From assembly GCA_019637195.1 (NCBI GenBank), contig JAHBWA010000032.1, forward strand, positions 1 to 64,000: a stretch of 64,000 nt of DNA, given 5' to 3'. The DNA comes from Labilithrix sp. (lineage in GTDB: Bacteria; Myxococcota_A; Polyangia; Polyangiales; Polyangiaceae). The position numbers and the translations under genes were made by a program. The notes under the pieces are model-generated. The model was given only the letters and a program-made list of their open reading frames with translations, ran no database searches and was not told the origin of the DNA. Shown here in pieces: positions 42,411 through 50,806 of this stretch; position 1 is the stretch's first letter, and each line of letters begins with the position of its first letter.

Positions 42411-43546
42411 CCGATCGGCAGCGCGACGCGCCGGCTCCCGGCGGGAGCTCCGAGGCGGCCGGCGCCGACGCCGGCGCGACCGACGCGCGCGTCGGCGACC
42501 TGACGGAGGCGGCCGACGCCGGCGCGACCGGCCCGCGGGAGGGCGACGCGACGGCGGCCACCTACGCCGCCCTGCCACCTGCGGCCCCCAGCGCGGCCTC
42601 CACGCCCGCGCCCGACGACGAGCCGGACGCGACGAGCGCGCCTCCCCGCTTGCTCGAGCCGCGCGAGATCCGCGCTCGGCGGCGCCCGCGCGCCATCCTC
42701 CTCGTCTGGACCTGGGAGCTCGCCGGCGCCTACCTCGTCGCGACGCCGATCCACGCGTGGGCACGGAAGGTCTGGGGCGCGCACCCCGACGGCGACGCCG
42801 TCCTCTTTCGGCCCGGCGGGCACGCGCTCCTCTCGTGGCTGGGCGACGAAGGCGCCGCGCTCGCGGTCGTGCTCCGGACGGCGATCGTCACGATCGCCGC
42901 GCTCGGCATCCTCGGCCAGCTCGTGACCGGCGCGCTCGTCGCCTCGCTCGCGACGGGGATCGGCGACCGCGGGCGACCGGCGCCGACGTCGTTCGCGCTC
43001 CGCGCCGGGGCCGGCTCGTTCTTCCCGCTGCTGGGGATCGGCGTGCTCGCCGGCGCGATCGAAGGCGCCGTGCTGGGCGTCGGCCTCTTCGCGTCGTCCG
43101 CGCTCGATCACGCGCTCCAGCCCCGCCTCGGCGACGCGCGCGCGTTCACCGCGCGCCTCGCGCTGCTCGCGCTCTTCGTGGTCGCGACGCTCGCGATCGG
43201 CGTCGTAGCCGACCTCGCCCGGGTCACCGTCGCGCGCGACGTCGCGGGGGAGCTCACGCGACCGGCCGGGCCGCGCGCCTCGATGCTCGCCCACATGCGC
43301 GCCGGCGTCGTCGCGGCGGTGACGACCGCGCGGCGCGCGCTCGGTCGCGCGTCGCTCGCCTGGGGCTGGCGCGCCGCGGCGTCGATGGCGCTGATCTACG
43401 CGGGCGCCGTGGCCGGCGACCTCACGGGCGAGCGCGGCGGGGGCGCGCTCTGGCTGCTCTTCGCGTTCCACCAGCTCGTCGTGCTCGCGCGAGCCGGCCT
43501 CCGCGCCTCGTGGCTCGCGAACGCCCTGCGCCTCGTCGGCCGCTGA
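42407..43546 (+). CDS. multispanning membrane protein of unknown function
   Basis: A 379-residue protein from GTG 42407, overlapping the peptidase stop. The first 85 residues are a disordered, Ala/Asp/Thr-rich linker. Then five or six membrane segments are visible: AILLVWTWELAGAYLVATPI, AVVLRTAIVTIAALGILGQLVTGALVAS, FFPLLGIGVLAGAIEGAVLGVGLFA, LALLALFVVATLAIGVVADLA and the C-terminal pair ASMALIYAGAVAGDL and ALWLLFAFHQLVVLA. No family recognised. Coupling to the M1 peptidase suggests a shared transcript. Confidence 0.78.
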   Translation: MTDRQRDAPAPGGSSEAAGADAGATDARVGDLTEAADAGATGPREGDATAATYAALPPAAPSAASTPAPDDEPDATSAPPRLLEPREIRARRRPRAILLVWTWELAGAYLVATPIHAWARKVWGAHPDGDAVLFRPGGHALLSWLGDEGAALAVVLRTAIVTIAALGILGQLVTGALVASLATGIGDRGRPAPTSFALRAGAGSFFPLLGIGVLAGAIEGAVLGVGLFASSALDHALQPRLGDARAFTARLALLALFVVATLAIGVVADLARVTVARDVAGELTRPAGPRASMLAHMRAGVVAAVTTARRALGRASLAWGWRAAASMALIYAGAVAGDLTGERGGGALWLLFAFHQLVVLARAGLRASWLANALRLVGR

Positions 43547-43565
43547 CCGGCGCCGACGGCCCCGC

Positions 43566-44024
43566 TCAGATCTTCGACGTGGAAGGGGTCGGGTGGCAGT
43601 CCTCGTCCGACCAGCGCACGGCGCCCTCCGCCGCGAGGAGCTCGCGCTCCGCGTCGTCGAGGACCCGCACGCGGAGCGTCGTCGTCGAGCCTGGCGCCCC
43701 TTCGCCGACGTGAACCGTGAGGAGCAGCCTGGTGTTGCCGTCGTCGGTGCGCGTCAGCGAGCCCTCGACGGCCTCGAGCGAGCCGCCGAGCGAATACCGC
43801 TCGCCGCTCGGCGTCGCCGCGGCGCTCGTGCAGGTCGGCGTCTGCCCCTCCCGCGTCGCGCACGCCTCGACCGTGAGCTTGGCGGCGTCGGCGAACGCAT
43901 GAGCGACGTCGCGCGACACCTCGACCGGGTACGAGCGCGCGTCGAGCGTGCACGCGGCGTCGTCGAACACGCTCGAGCAGCCGGTCCCGGCCAAGGCGAG
44001 CGCGAGGAGGACGCCCCCACGCAT
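43566..44024 (-). CDS. small lipoprotein of unknown function
   Basis: A 152-residue lipoprotein. The lipobox is GTGC (residues of about 13-16). The mature protein has five Cys and beta-type sequence (YPVEVSRDVAHAFADAAKLTVEAC, LTRTDDGNTRLLLTVHVGEG, TTTLRVRVLDDAERELLAAEGAVRW) and looks like a compact sandwich with disulfides. It starts two bases after the end of glgA on the same strand, so it is in glgA's transcript. Convergent with the membrane-protein gene at 42407. Confidence 0.75.
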   Translation of the reverse strand: MRGGVLLALALAGTGCSSVFDDAACTLDARSYPVEVSRDVAHAFADAAKLTVEACATREGQTPTCTSAAATPSGERYSLGGSLEAVEGSLTRTDDGNTRLLLTVHVGEGAPGSTTTLRVRVLDDAERELLAAEGAVRWSDEDCHPTPSTSKI

Positions 44025-44026
44025 CG

Positions 44027-45487
44027 CTACTTGAGCGCCTTGTAGGTCTGCTCGTACTGCCGCGCCGCCCGCTCCCAGCCGCGGTCGAGCCGCATCACGC
44101 GGCGGCGGAGCGCGCCCCACCGCGGCGTCGCGTAGGCCGCGAGCGCGCGCTGGACGGCGCCGTAGAGCGCGTCGGCGGAGGCCTCGTCGAAGAGGAAGCC
44201 TGTGCCGGTCTCGAGCTTCGCGTCACAGTCGACGATCGTGTCGACGAGGCCGCCGGTCGCGCGAGCGACCGGCAGGGCGCCGTAGCGCTGGGCGTACAGT
44301 TGGACGAGGCCGCAGGGCTCGAAGCGGCTCGGTACGAGCACGACGTCCGCGGCCGCGAAGATGCGATGCACGAGCGCCTCGCTCGCGTTGCCCGCGTAGA
44401 CGGCGCGCCCGCGCGTCTTCTCGACCGCGGCGTTCAGCTTGGCGACGATGCCCGCGTCGCCCGTGCCGGCGATCACGATCTGGGCGTCGCTGCCGCGCGC
44501 GATGCGCGGGACGACCTCGGCGACGAGGTCGGTCCCCTTCTGGGACACGACCCGCCCGACGGAGGCGACGATCGGCACGTCGGGATCGACCGGGAAGCCG
44601 AGCTCCTTGCGGAGCGCGCCCTTGGAGCGCGCCTTGTTCGACGCGTCCTCGGCGTCGAAGCGCGCCGCGAGGTGCGAGTCGGTCGCCGGGTTCCAGACGC
44701 CGTAGTCGACGCCGTTGACGATCCCGAGGACGCGCGCCCCCGGCTTGACGCCCGCCCCAGCCGCGCCCTTGGCGCGGAGCACGCCGTCGAGACGGTGGCC
44801 GTGCTCGGCGGTCTGGATCTCCTTGGCGTAGGTCGGGCTCACGGTGGTCACCGTGTCCGCCGAGATGATGCCCTGCTTGAGGAGGTTGACCGATCCGTAG
44901 AACTCGATCCCACCGACCGTGAAGTCCTCCCAGGTGAGGCCGAGCGCCGGCAGCGCGTCCTTCGGGAAGATCCCCTGGTGGGCGACGTTGTGGATGGTGA
45001 GCACCGTCGGCGTCTTCACGCCGAGATCCTTCATGTACTTGGGCACGAGCGCGGTCGGCCAGTCGTTCGCGTGGACGACGTCGAACGGGGCGCCGTCGCC
45101 GGCGCGCTGCCGCGCGAGCTCCGCGGCGGCCCGCGAGAGGACGGCGAAGCGGAGGGCGTTGTCCGGGTAGTCCTCGCCCTTCTCGCCGTAGACCCCGGCG
45201 CGGTCGAACAGCCCCGGCGCGTCGACGAGCGCGAGCTCGACCTGCGACGAGAGGCGGCCGTCGTAGACGGTGACCTCGTGGGTCTGCTCGCCGAGCGTCA
45301 GCTTCAGCGGGGTGAGTCGGCGCGCCATCAGGAGGCCCGAGTCCTCGAAGGCCGCGTAGCGCGGCATGACGACGGTGACGCGGTGGCCGAGCGACTTGAG
45401 CGTCTTCGGCAACGCCGCGCTCACGTCGGCCAGGCCTCCGACTTTGACGTAGGGGGCGAGCTCGGTCGTGACGAACAGGATCTCCAT
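44027..45487 (-). CDS. glgA: glycogen synthase (ADP-glucose-dependent)
   Basis: A 486-residue GT5 glycosyltransferase. MEILFVTTELAPYVKVGGLADVSAALPKTL carries the ADP-glucose-binding K-V-G-G motif. VHANDWPTALVPKYM, TIHNVAHQGIFP and VNGVDYGVWNPATD follow in order. The C-terminal GT-B part has IVASVGRVVSQKGTDLV, VLVPSRFEPCGLVQLYAQRYGALPVARATGGLVDTIVD and the acid residues used by retaining transferases. It extends alpha-1,4-glucan chains from ADP-glucose. No other glycogen gene (glgB/C/P) lies in the window. It starts 70 bases from the divergent pseudouridine synthase. Confidence 0.95.
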   Translation of the reverse strand: MEILFVTTELAPYVKVGGLADVSAALPKTLKSLGHRVTVVMPRYAAFEDSGLLMARRLTPLKLTLGEQTHEVTVYDGRLSSQVELALVDAPGLFDRAGVYGEKGEDYPDNALRFAVLSRAAAELARQRAGDGAPFDVVHANDWPTALVPKYMKDLGVKTPTVLTIHNVAHQGIFPKDALPALGLTWEDFTVGGIEFYGSVNLLKQGIISADTVTTVSPTYAKEIQTAEHGHRLDGVLRAKGAAGAGVKPGARVLGIVNGVDYGVWNPATDSHLAARFDAEDASNKARSKGALRKELGFPVDPDVPIVASVGRVVSQKGTDLVAEVVPRIARGSDAQIVIAGTGDAGIVAKLNAAVEKTRGRAVYAGNASEALVHRIFAAADVVLVPSRFEPCGLVQLYAQRYGALPVARATGGLVDTIVDCDAKLETGTGFLFDEASADALYGAVQRALAAYATPRWGALRRRVMRLDRGWERAARQYEQTYKALK

Positions 45488-45557
45488 GGCACTCGTGCCC
45501 GCGAGGGCGCTCCCTAGATACCACGGTTCTCCCGGCGTCGCGTGGTAAGAGAGGCCC

Positions 45558-46631
45558 GTGAGCCGGCTCCGGATCTCGGACACGGACATTGACCGCCTCG
45601 CCCGGCCCGAAGGCGTGGCCGACGGCGCCGTGCTCAGCGTCTTCCGCGTCCCGCCCGAGCTCGCCGGGCAACGGCTCGACGTCTTTCTCCAGGGACAGCT
45701 CCGCCGGACGAGCCGGACCCGGACCCAGTTCATCGTCCGGAACAGCGCGTTCGACGTGCGGGGCAAGCGCCTCCGTTCGAACCACCGCGTCCAGGCGGAG
45801 GAGCACGTCCTGCTCTGGCGGCCGCCGTGGGACGAAGATCCCGTCCCCACCGTCGTCCCGATCGTCCACGAGGACGCGCATCTCTTCGCCGTCGACAAGC
45901 CGGCGCTCCTGCCCGTCCACCCGACGGCCCGCTACCACCGCAACACGCTCATCCGGATCCTGAAGGACGCGCGGCCCGGCGAGTTCGTCTCGCTCGGGCA
46001 CCGGCTCGACCGCGAGACGAGCGGCGTCCTCGTCTGCGCGAAGAGCGCCGAGTGCGACCGCGCGCTGAAGAAGCAGATCGAAGGCCGCGCGGGGATCGAC
46101 AAGTCCTACCGAGCCATCACCTGGGGCGTCCCGGACCCCGCCCGCGCGGAGAGCCTCGACGCCGTCGTCACGCCGGCCGACGACGGGCCCGGCGCCTTCC
46201 GCTTCGAGCGCTCGCTCGAGCTCGACACCGAGGGGCGCTACCGCGTCAAGATGCGGCTCGGCAAGACGCCGGACGCGCTCTCGGCCTCGACGCGTTTCCT
46301 CGTCGAGGACACCCGGACGGGGCCCGGCGGCCGCGTCTACGCGCTCGTCCGCTGCGAGCTCGAGACGGGCCGCCAGCACCAGATCCGCGTCCACCTGGCG
46401 AGCCTCGGCGCGCCGATCGTCGGCGACAAGCTCTACGGCCCGGACGAGAGCTGCTTCGCCCGCGCCGCCGACGGAGAGCTGACGGGGGAAGATCTCGCGA
46501 TGCTCGAGCTCCCGCGGCACGCGCTGCACGCCGCGCGGCTCGCGCTCGCGCACCCGATGTCGGGCGCGCCCCTCGCGATCGAGGCGCCGCTCCCGGACGA
46601 TCTCCGCGCGTTCTGGGACGCGCTCGCCTAA
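45558..46631 (+). CDS. RluA-family pseudouridine synthase
   Basis: A 357-residue enzyme from GTG 45558. An N-terminal S4-like RNA-binding region (LAGQRLDVFLQGQLRRTSRTRTQFIVRN) is followed by the catalytic domain: LFAVDKPALLPVHPT, HRLDRETSGVLVCAKS with the catalytic Asp in HRLD, then TGRQHQIRVHLASLGAPIVGDKLYG. These are the three RluA motifs. It converts uridines in rRNA or tRNA to pseudouridine; which site cannot be told. Its stop overlaps the stop of the convergent kinase by four bases. Confidence 0.93.
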   Translation: MSRLRISDTDIDRLARPEGVADGAVLSVFRVPPELAGQRLDVFLQGQLRRTSRTRTQFIVRNSAFDVRGKRLRSNHRVQAEEHVLLWRPPWDEDPVPTVVPIVHEDAHLFAVDKPALLPVHPTARYHRNTLIRILKDARPGEFVSLGHRLDRETSGVLVCAKSAECDRALKKQIEGRAGIDKSYRAITWGVPDPARAESLDAVVTPADDGPGAFRFERSLELDTEGRYRVKMRLGKTPDALSASTRFLVEDTRTGPGGRVYALVRCELETGRQHQIRVHLASLGAPIVGDKLYGPDESCFARAADGELTGEDLAMLELPRHALHAARLALAHPMSGAPLAIEAPLPDDLRAFWDALA

Positions 46632-48127
46632 GTCGTCGACGACGGCACGAGGCGGTGGAGCATGTGGAGGAGGACCTCCGGATCGAACGGCTTCCCGATC
46701 ACCTCGACGCCGGCCGGCGCCGCGCGGCTGTAGCCGCTCATCATGACGATCGGCAGCTCTGGACGGAGCGCGCGGATCCTCTGCGCGGCCTCGGCGCCGC
46801 CCATGACGGGCATCGACGCGTCGAGCAGCGCGGCGGCGATGTCCGCGCGGCGCTCGACGAGCGCGACGGCCTTTTCGCCGTCGCGCGCCTCGAGCGTCTC
46901 GAACCCGGCGCTCGCGAGCATCAGCGTCAGCGAGCGCACCAGCGACGGCTCGTCGTCGGCGACGAGGACGAGCCGGCTCCCCGGGCGCGGATCCTCCGAG
47001 CGCGCGAGCGCGGTGGGCTCGCGCCGCTCCTCCGGGAGGTAGACGGTGATCGTCGTCCCGACGCCCTTGGCGCTCTCGACGCGGATCGCCCCCCCGTGCG
47101 CGCGCACCGTGCCGAGGACGGACGGCAGCCCGAGCCCGTGCCCCGCCGACCTCGTCGTGAAGAACGGGTCGAACATCCGCGCGCGCGTACGCTCGTCCAT
47201 GCCCGAGCCGTCGTCGCTGACTCGGATGAACGCGGCTCGCCCCGGCTCGAGATCGCCGCCCGGCTCGAGCCGCGCGAGCGTCTCCGCCGTGTGCTCCACC
47301 GTCCCGACCTCGATCATGATGTGGCCCGACCGCGAGCCGATGGCGTCGGACGCGTTCGTGATGAGGTTCATGACGAGCGGCTGGAGCGCCGCCGCGTCAC
47401 CGCAGACGACGACGCGCGGCTCGGCCGTCCAGAGCACCGAGACGGTCGGCGGAAGGCTCGGCTGGAAGAGCGAGACGATCTCCTCGACCATGGCTCCGAG
47501 CTCGATGCGCGTTCGCGTCATCGGCGCCTGACCGGCGGCCGCGAGGAGACGGGCGCACAAACCGGCGGCCTTGTCGCAGGCCTGGCGGATCTCACGCAAG
47601 AACGGGCTCACCTGCCGGCCGTCCCGATCCGCCGCCTCGGCCAGCGCGCCGTTCGTCTGCACGACCGCGAGGAAGCTGCCGAGATCGTGCGCCACGCCGC
47701 CGGCGAGGAGGCCGAGGCTCTGGAGCTTCTCGCGGTGATGGAGCTCGCGCTGCAGGCGGCGCTGCGCGGTGACGTCTCGAACGAGCGCCATGACCTCGTC
47801 CCCCGGCGCCAGCGCCGCGACGAGGACCTCGACGTGGACCTTCTCCCCGCCGCCGCTCAAGAGCTCGGTCTCGAACCGTCCGGGCACGAGGAAGCGCTCG
47901 AGGTCTCGGGCGGCGTCGGGATGGACGAGCTCGGACACGTTCGCGCGCGAGAGCTCGGCCGCGTCGCGCTCGACGATCTCTCGGAAGCGCGCGCTCGCGA
48001 ACAGGAACCGTCCCTTCGCGTCGAGCTTCGCGATGCCGTCTCCGGCGTGCTGAACGAGCAGCCGGTAGTCGCGGATGAGATCGGGGCTCGGCGCCGTCTC
48101 GTCGTCGAGGTCGAGCTGGCGCGTCAC
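46628..48127 (-). CDS. cytoplasmic hybrid histidine kinase (PAS-HisKA-HATPase-REC)
   Basis: A 499-residue protein from GTG 48127. PAS domain at about 18-125 (YRLLVQHAGDGIAKLDAKGRFLFASARFREIV). HisKA/H box LAGGVAHDLGSFLAVV with the phosphorylated His at about residue 150. HATPase with LVMNLITNASDAIG (N), VSDDGSGMD (G1), MFDPFFTTRSAGHGLGL (F and G2). C-terminal receiver domain, about 380-499 (VLVADDEPSLVRSLTLML, AALLDASMPVMGGAEAA with the phosphoacceptor Asp, VIGKPFD). It has no membrane segment, so it senses something inside the cell. No response-regulator output gene adjoins it. Confidence 0.92.
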   Translation of the reverse strand: MTRQLDLDDETAPSPDLIRDYRLLVQHAGDGIAKLDAKGRFLFASARFREIVERDAAELSRANVSELVHPDAARDLERFLVPGRFETELLSGGGEKVHVEVLVAALAPGDEVMALVRDVTAQRRLQRELHHREKLQSLGLLAGGVAHDLGSFLAVVQTNGALAEAADRDGRQVSPFLREIRQACDKAAGLCARLLAAAGQAPMTRTRIELGAMVEEIVSLFQPSLPPTVSVLWTAEPRVVVCGDAAALQPLVMNLITNASDAIGSRSGHIMIEVGTVEHTAETLARLEPGGDLEPGRAAFIRVSDDGSGMDERTRARMFDPFFTTRSAGHGLGLPSVLGTVRAHGGAIRVESAKGVGTTITVYLPEERREPTALARSEDPRPGSRLVLVADDEPSLVRSLTLMLASAGFETLEARDGEKAVALVERRADIAAALLDASMPVMGGAEAAQRIRALRPELPIVMMSGYSRAAPAGVEVIGKPFDPEVLLHMLHRLVPSSTT

Positions 48128-48291
48128 GGGGACACCACGCGCGCGGGGCGCACGCCGGGCTCCGTCGGGAGCACGACCTCGGCGACATCCTGGGTCAGAA
48201 GCTGGGGAGCCCCCACGACACGCCGAGAGTACCCCAGCTCGGGGCCCTTGCGTGCACCGTTCCGTGCGCGGACGCCTCCGGGGTCGACGTC

Positions 48292-49215
48292 TCAGGCCTC
48301 GGGGAGCGGGATGTGCTCGGCGTCGTCTCCAGGCACCTTCGGGAAGCGGCCCTCCTTCCAGTCCGACTTCGCGCGCTCGATGCGCTCCTTCGAGCTCGAG
48401 ACGAAATTCCACCAGATGTGGCGCTCGCCGTCGATCGGCGCTCCTCCGAGGATCATGACGCGGGCGTCGGTCGTCGCCCGCACGCGGGCGCGCGCGCCGC
48501 CGCGGAAGACGAGCATCGTTCCCTCGTCGGCGCGCGCCGCGCCCGCGGCGTCGCCGCACTCGATCTGCCCGCTCACGACGTAGACCGCGCGCTGCTCGTA
48601 GCCGTCGGGGACCTCGAGCGACGCGCCGGCGGAGATCCTCGCATCCGCGTAGATCGTCGGGGTGAGCGTCGGGGTCGGCGCCGCCTGCCCGTACGCGCTC
48701 CCGCTGACGAGGCGGACGTCGACGCCGGGGAGCTCGATCCGCGGTAGCGAGCTCGCGGGGTGGTGGACGAAGCGCGGCTCGAGCTCCTCTTCTTCCTTGC
48801 GCAGGGCGACCCACGCCTGAAGGCCGTGCGAGCGGTGCCCCGCCGCGCGCACCTCGGGAGGCGTGCGCTCGGAGTGGACGATCCCCCTGCCCGCGATCAT
48901 CCAGTTGACGTCGCCGGGGTGGATCGCCATCGCCGTCCCGAGGCTGTCGCGGTGGAACACGACGCCCTCGAGCAGGTACGTGATCGTGGCGAGCGCGATG
49001 TGCGGATGCGAGCGGACATCCATCCCGACGCCGGCGGGCAGATCGGCGGGGCCCATGTGATCGAAGAAGATGAAGGGCCCGACGAGACGGCGGCGCATCG
49101 AGGGCAACGCGCGCCGGACAGCGAACCCGCCGAGGTCGCGCGGGCGCGCACGAATGACGAGCTCGACCGCGTCGGCCGGATGTTCCTCGCAGACCTGCTC
49201 GAAGACTTCGCTCAT
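48292..49215 (-). CDS. pirin-family bicupin protein
   Basis: A 307-residue soluble protein. The N-terminal cupin is complete: LVGPFIFFDHMGPADLPAGVGMDVRSHPHIALATITYLLEGVVFHRDSLG, with the four metal ligands (FDHM His, HPH pair, and FHRD His) and the later E of the domain (IVHSERTP). The C-terminal cupin has VYVVSGQIECGD and MLVFRGGARARV. Pirins bind iron and can act as quercetin 2,3-dioxygenase or as redox-linked transcription cofactors; which applies cannot be decided. Stand-alone gene with ATG 49215. Confidence 0.92.
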   Translation of the reverse strand: MSEVFEQVCEEHPADAVELVIRARPRDLGGFAVRRALPSMRRRLVGPFIFFDHMGPADLPAGVGMDVRSHPHIALATITYLLEGVVFHRDSLGTAMAIHPGDVNWMIAGRGIVHSERTPPEVRAAGHRSHGLQAWVALRKEEEELEPRFVHHPASSLPRIELPGVDVRLVSGSAYGQAAPTPTLTPTIYADARISAGASLEVPDGYEQRAVYVVSGQIECGDAAGAARADEGTMLVFRGGARARVRATTDARVMILGGAPIDGERHIWWNFVSSSKERIERAKSDWKEGRFPKVPGDDAEHIPLPEA

Positions 49216-49355
49216 CGGCCCATGCTACCAGCAACCTCCACCCGTACGTCGCGCGGCGACGCGCGGGCGCGAGATCAGCCGGCGCTCGGGCGACGAGCTC
49301 AGCGAGCGCGCCACGGCCCCGCGTGCGCGCGCGGCGACGAGCTCAGCGGGCGCGC
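49216..49355. other. intergenic region with a short direct repeat
   Basis: GCGACGAGCTCAGCG followed by GCGCGC occurs near 49290 and again near 49329. No gene, promoter or terminator recognised. Confidence 0.45.
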
Positions 49356-50189
49356 TCAGGGGCAGTCGGCGGCCGCGCCGGGCGTGCCCTTGTCGGATCC
49401 GGTCGTCCACGTGCCCGACGAGAGGCACCAGTTCGACTTCTGGATGCTCCCCGGATAGGTCAGCGTCTTCAGCTGAATCGAGCTTCCGCCCGGCTGCGAG
49501 AACCACCCCCCATAGGCGGCCTGCGCGATGGTGCTAGCGCCGTTGCGGAGGGAGACGCCGCCCGTCGCGCCGTTCGCGAGCTGGACTCCGGTGCTGCTCG
49601 CGAGACCCTTGCCGTACTCGTAGACGATCGCGGCCGCCGGGACCTTCGCGGCGGTCGCCGCCGCCCTGTCGCGCGCGAGGACGACGTACGCTCCCGGGGC
49701 CACGGTCAGCGATCCCGCGATGACGTGCGTGCGGTTGCCTCCGTCGACGATCGTGAGGCCGCCGAGGAGACGCGCGCCCGTCGCCCGGTTGTGGACCTCG
49801 ATCCACTCGGTCGCCGGCTCGTTGCCCGAGGGATCGTACATCACCTCGGTGATCAAGACCTCGCCCTGCGCGGGCGCGGACGCCGGCCCCGTAGGGGGCG
49901 CGACGGTGCCCGACGGGCCGGCGTCGTCGTCCGGCCCCGCGGAGGCGGGCGGCGGGCCATTCGGCGGCGGATCCTCCTCGTCCTCGGGCGGCGTCTCGTC
50001 GTCCGCCTCCGGGACCTTCGCGCTCGGCGCCTCGGGCGAAGGCGCCCACGACGCGTCCACCTCCGGGACCGTCGGGTCGATCTCCGCCGCGGCTTCGTCG
50101 ACCGCCCCTTGGGCGCAGCCCCACGCGAGCGCGACCGGCAAGAGCGGCGTCCAGGCGAGCGAGGCGACACGGCGGAGCGAGCAGCGCAT
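49356..50189 (-). CDS. lamin-tail-domain (LTD) lipoprotein
   Basis: A 277-residue lipoprotein. The signal peptide ends WGC. Residues of about 25-110 are an acidic, Pro/Glu/Ala-rich linker. The lamin-tail domain, about 110-190, reads VLITEVMYDPSGNEPATEWIEVHNRATGARLLGGLTIVDGGNRTHVI. The remainder is a beta-rich region with TYPGSIQKSNWCLSSGTWTTGSDKGTPGAA, the usual tail of bacterial LTD modules. LTDs in bacteria bind nucleic acid or other surfaces outside the cell, but most are uncharacterised. Gene alone on its transcript. Confidence 0.85.
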   Translation of the reverse strand: MRCSLRRVASLAWTPLLPVALAWGCAQGAVDEAAAEIDPTVPEVDASWAPSPEAPSAKVPEADDETPPEDEEDPPPNGPPPASAGPDDDAGPSGTVAPPTGPASAPAQGEVLITEVMYDPSGNEPATEWIEVHNRATGARLLGGLTIVDGGNRTHVIAGSLTVAPGAYVVLARDRAAATAAKVPAAAIVYEYGKGLASSTGVQLANGATGGVSLRNGASTIAQAAYGGWFSQPGGSSIQLKTLTYPGSIQKSNWCLSSGTWTTGSDKGTPGAAADCP

Positions 50190-50424
50190 GACTCGACCCG
50201 CTTTCTGCTACGCGGTGCGCCATCGCGCAAGGCCGCCCGGAGACCGGGACGTCGCGGAGACGAGGCGATTGTCCTGTAGGTCCGGACGTTTGCGCCCGAA
50301 TGTGAGCTCTGTGCGACGCGTCCGGGGCAGAACGGGCGCGGCGCGCGCCTCGGGGCTTCGCTCCGGCGCCGGGCGCTCCTCGGTGCCCGGACGCGGCGTG
50401 AAGGCGACAGCCGCGTCAGCCGCG

Positions 50425-50739
50425 TCAGAGGCCGCGCGGGACCTTGTCGAGATCGAGCTGCTCGAGCGCGACGCGGATCAGCGCGCTGCGGTTCGCCTTC
50501 GTGATCCCGCGACCTTTGAGCTCCTCGACGAGGTCGTCGAGCCGGCCGAGGTCCTTCGTGTACATCGAGATGCAGATCACCTTGTAGTGCGTCGGCTTCG
50601 CCTTGTCGGCCTTCGCGGGCGCGTCGACCACGTCGGCGTGCGCCGGCTGATAGAACGCGCCCGAGAGCACGCCCTGCACCTCGTCGCCATCGAGCACGCG
50701 TGCCGCCCCGAGTCCCGCTCCATCGTCTCGCGCTGCCAT
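50425..50739 (-). CDS. small protein downstream of the ParA gene, RHH-like
   Basis: A 104-residue protein, 67 bases downstream of the ParA-like gene on the same strand. A variable N-terminus is followed by HYKVICISMYTKDLGRLDDLVEELKGRGITKANRSALIRVALEQLDL, the beta-helix-helix of a ribbon-helix-helix DNA-binding domain. Small RHH proteins next to a ParA ATPase are the expected centromere-binding (ParB/ParG-like) partner. Chromosomal ParA/RHH pairs of this kind position other cargo too. Confidence 0.78.
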   Translation of the reverse strand: MAARDDGAGLGAARVLDGDEVQGVLSGAFYQPAHADVVDAPAKADKAKPTHYKVICISMYTKDLGRLDDLVEELKGRGITKANRSALIRVALEQLDLDKVPRGL

Positions 50740-50806
50740 CGTCTTCGTCTCCTCTCGCGTCCAGTCGAGTCCAGTGGTCGCCGCCGATCGAGCGGCGACG
50801 CGGTGC

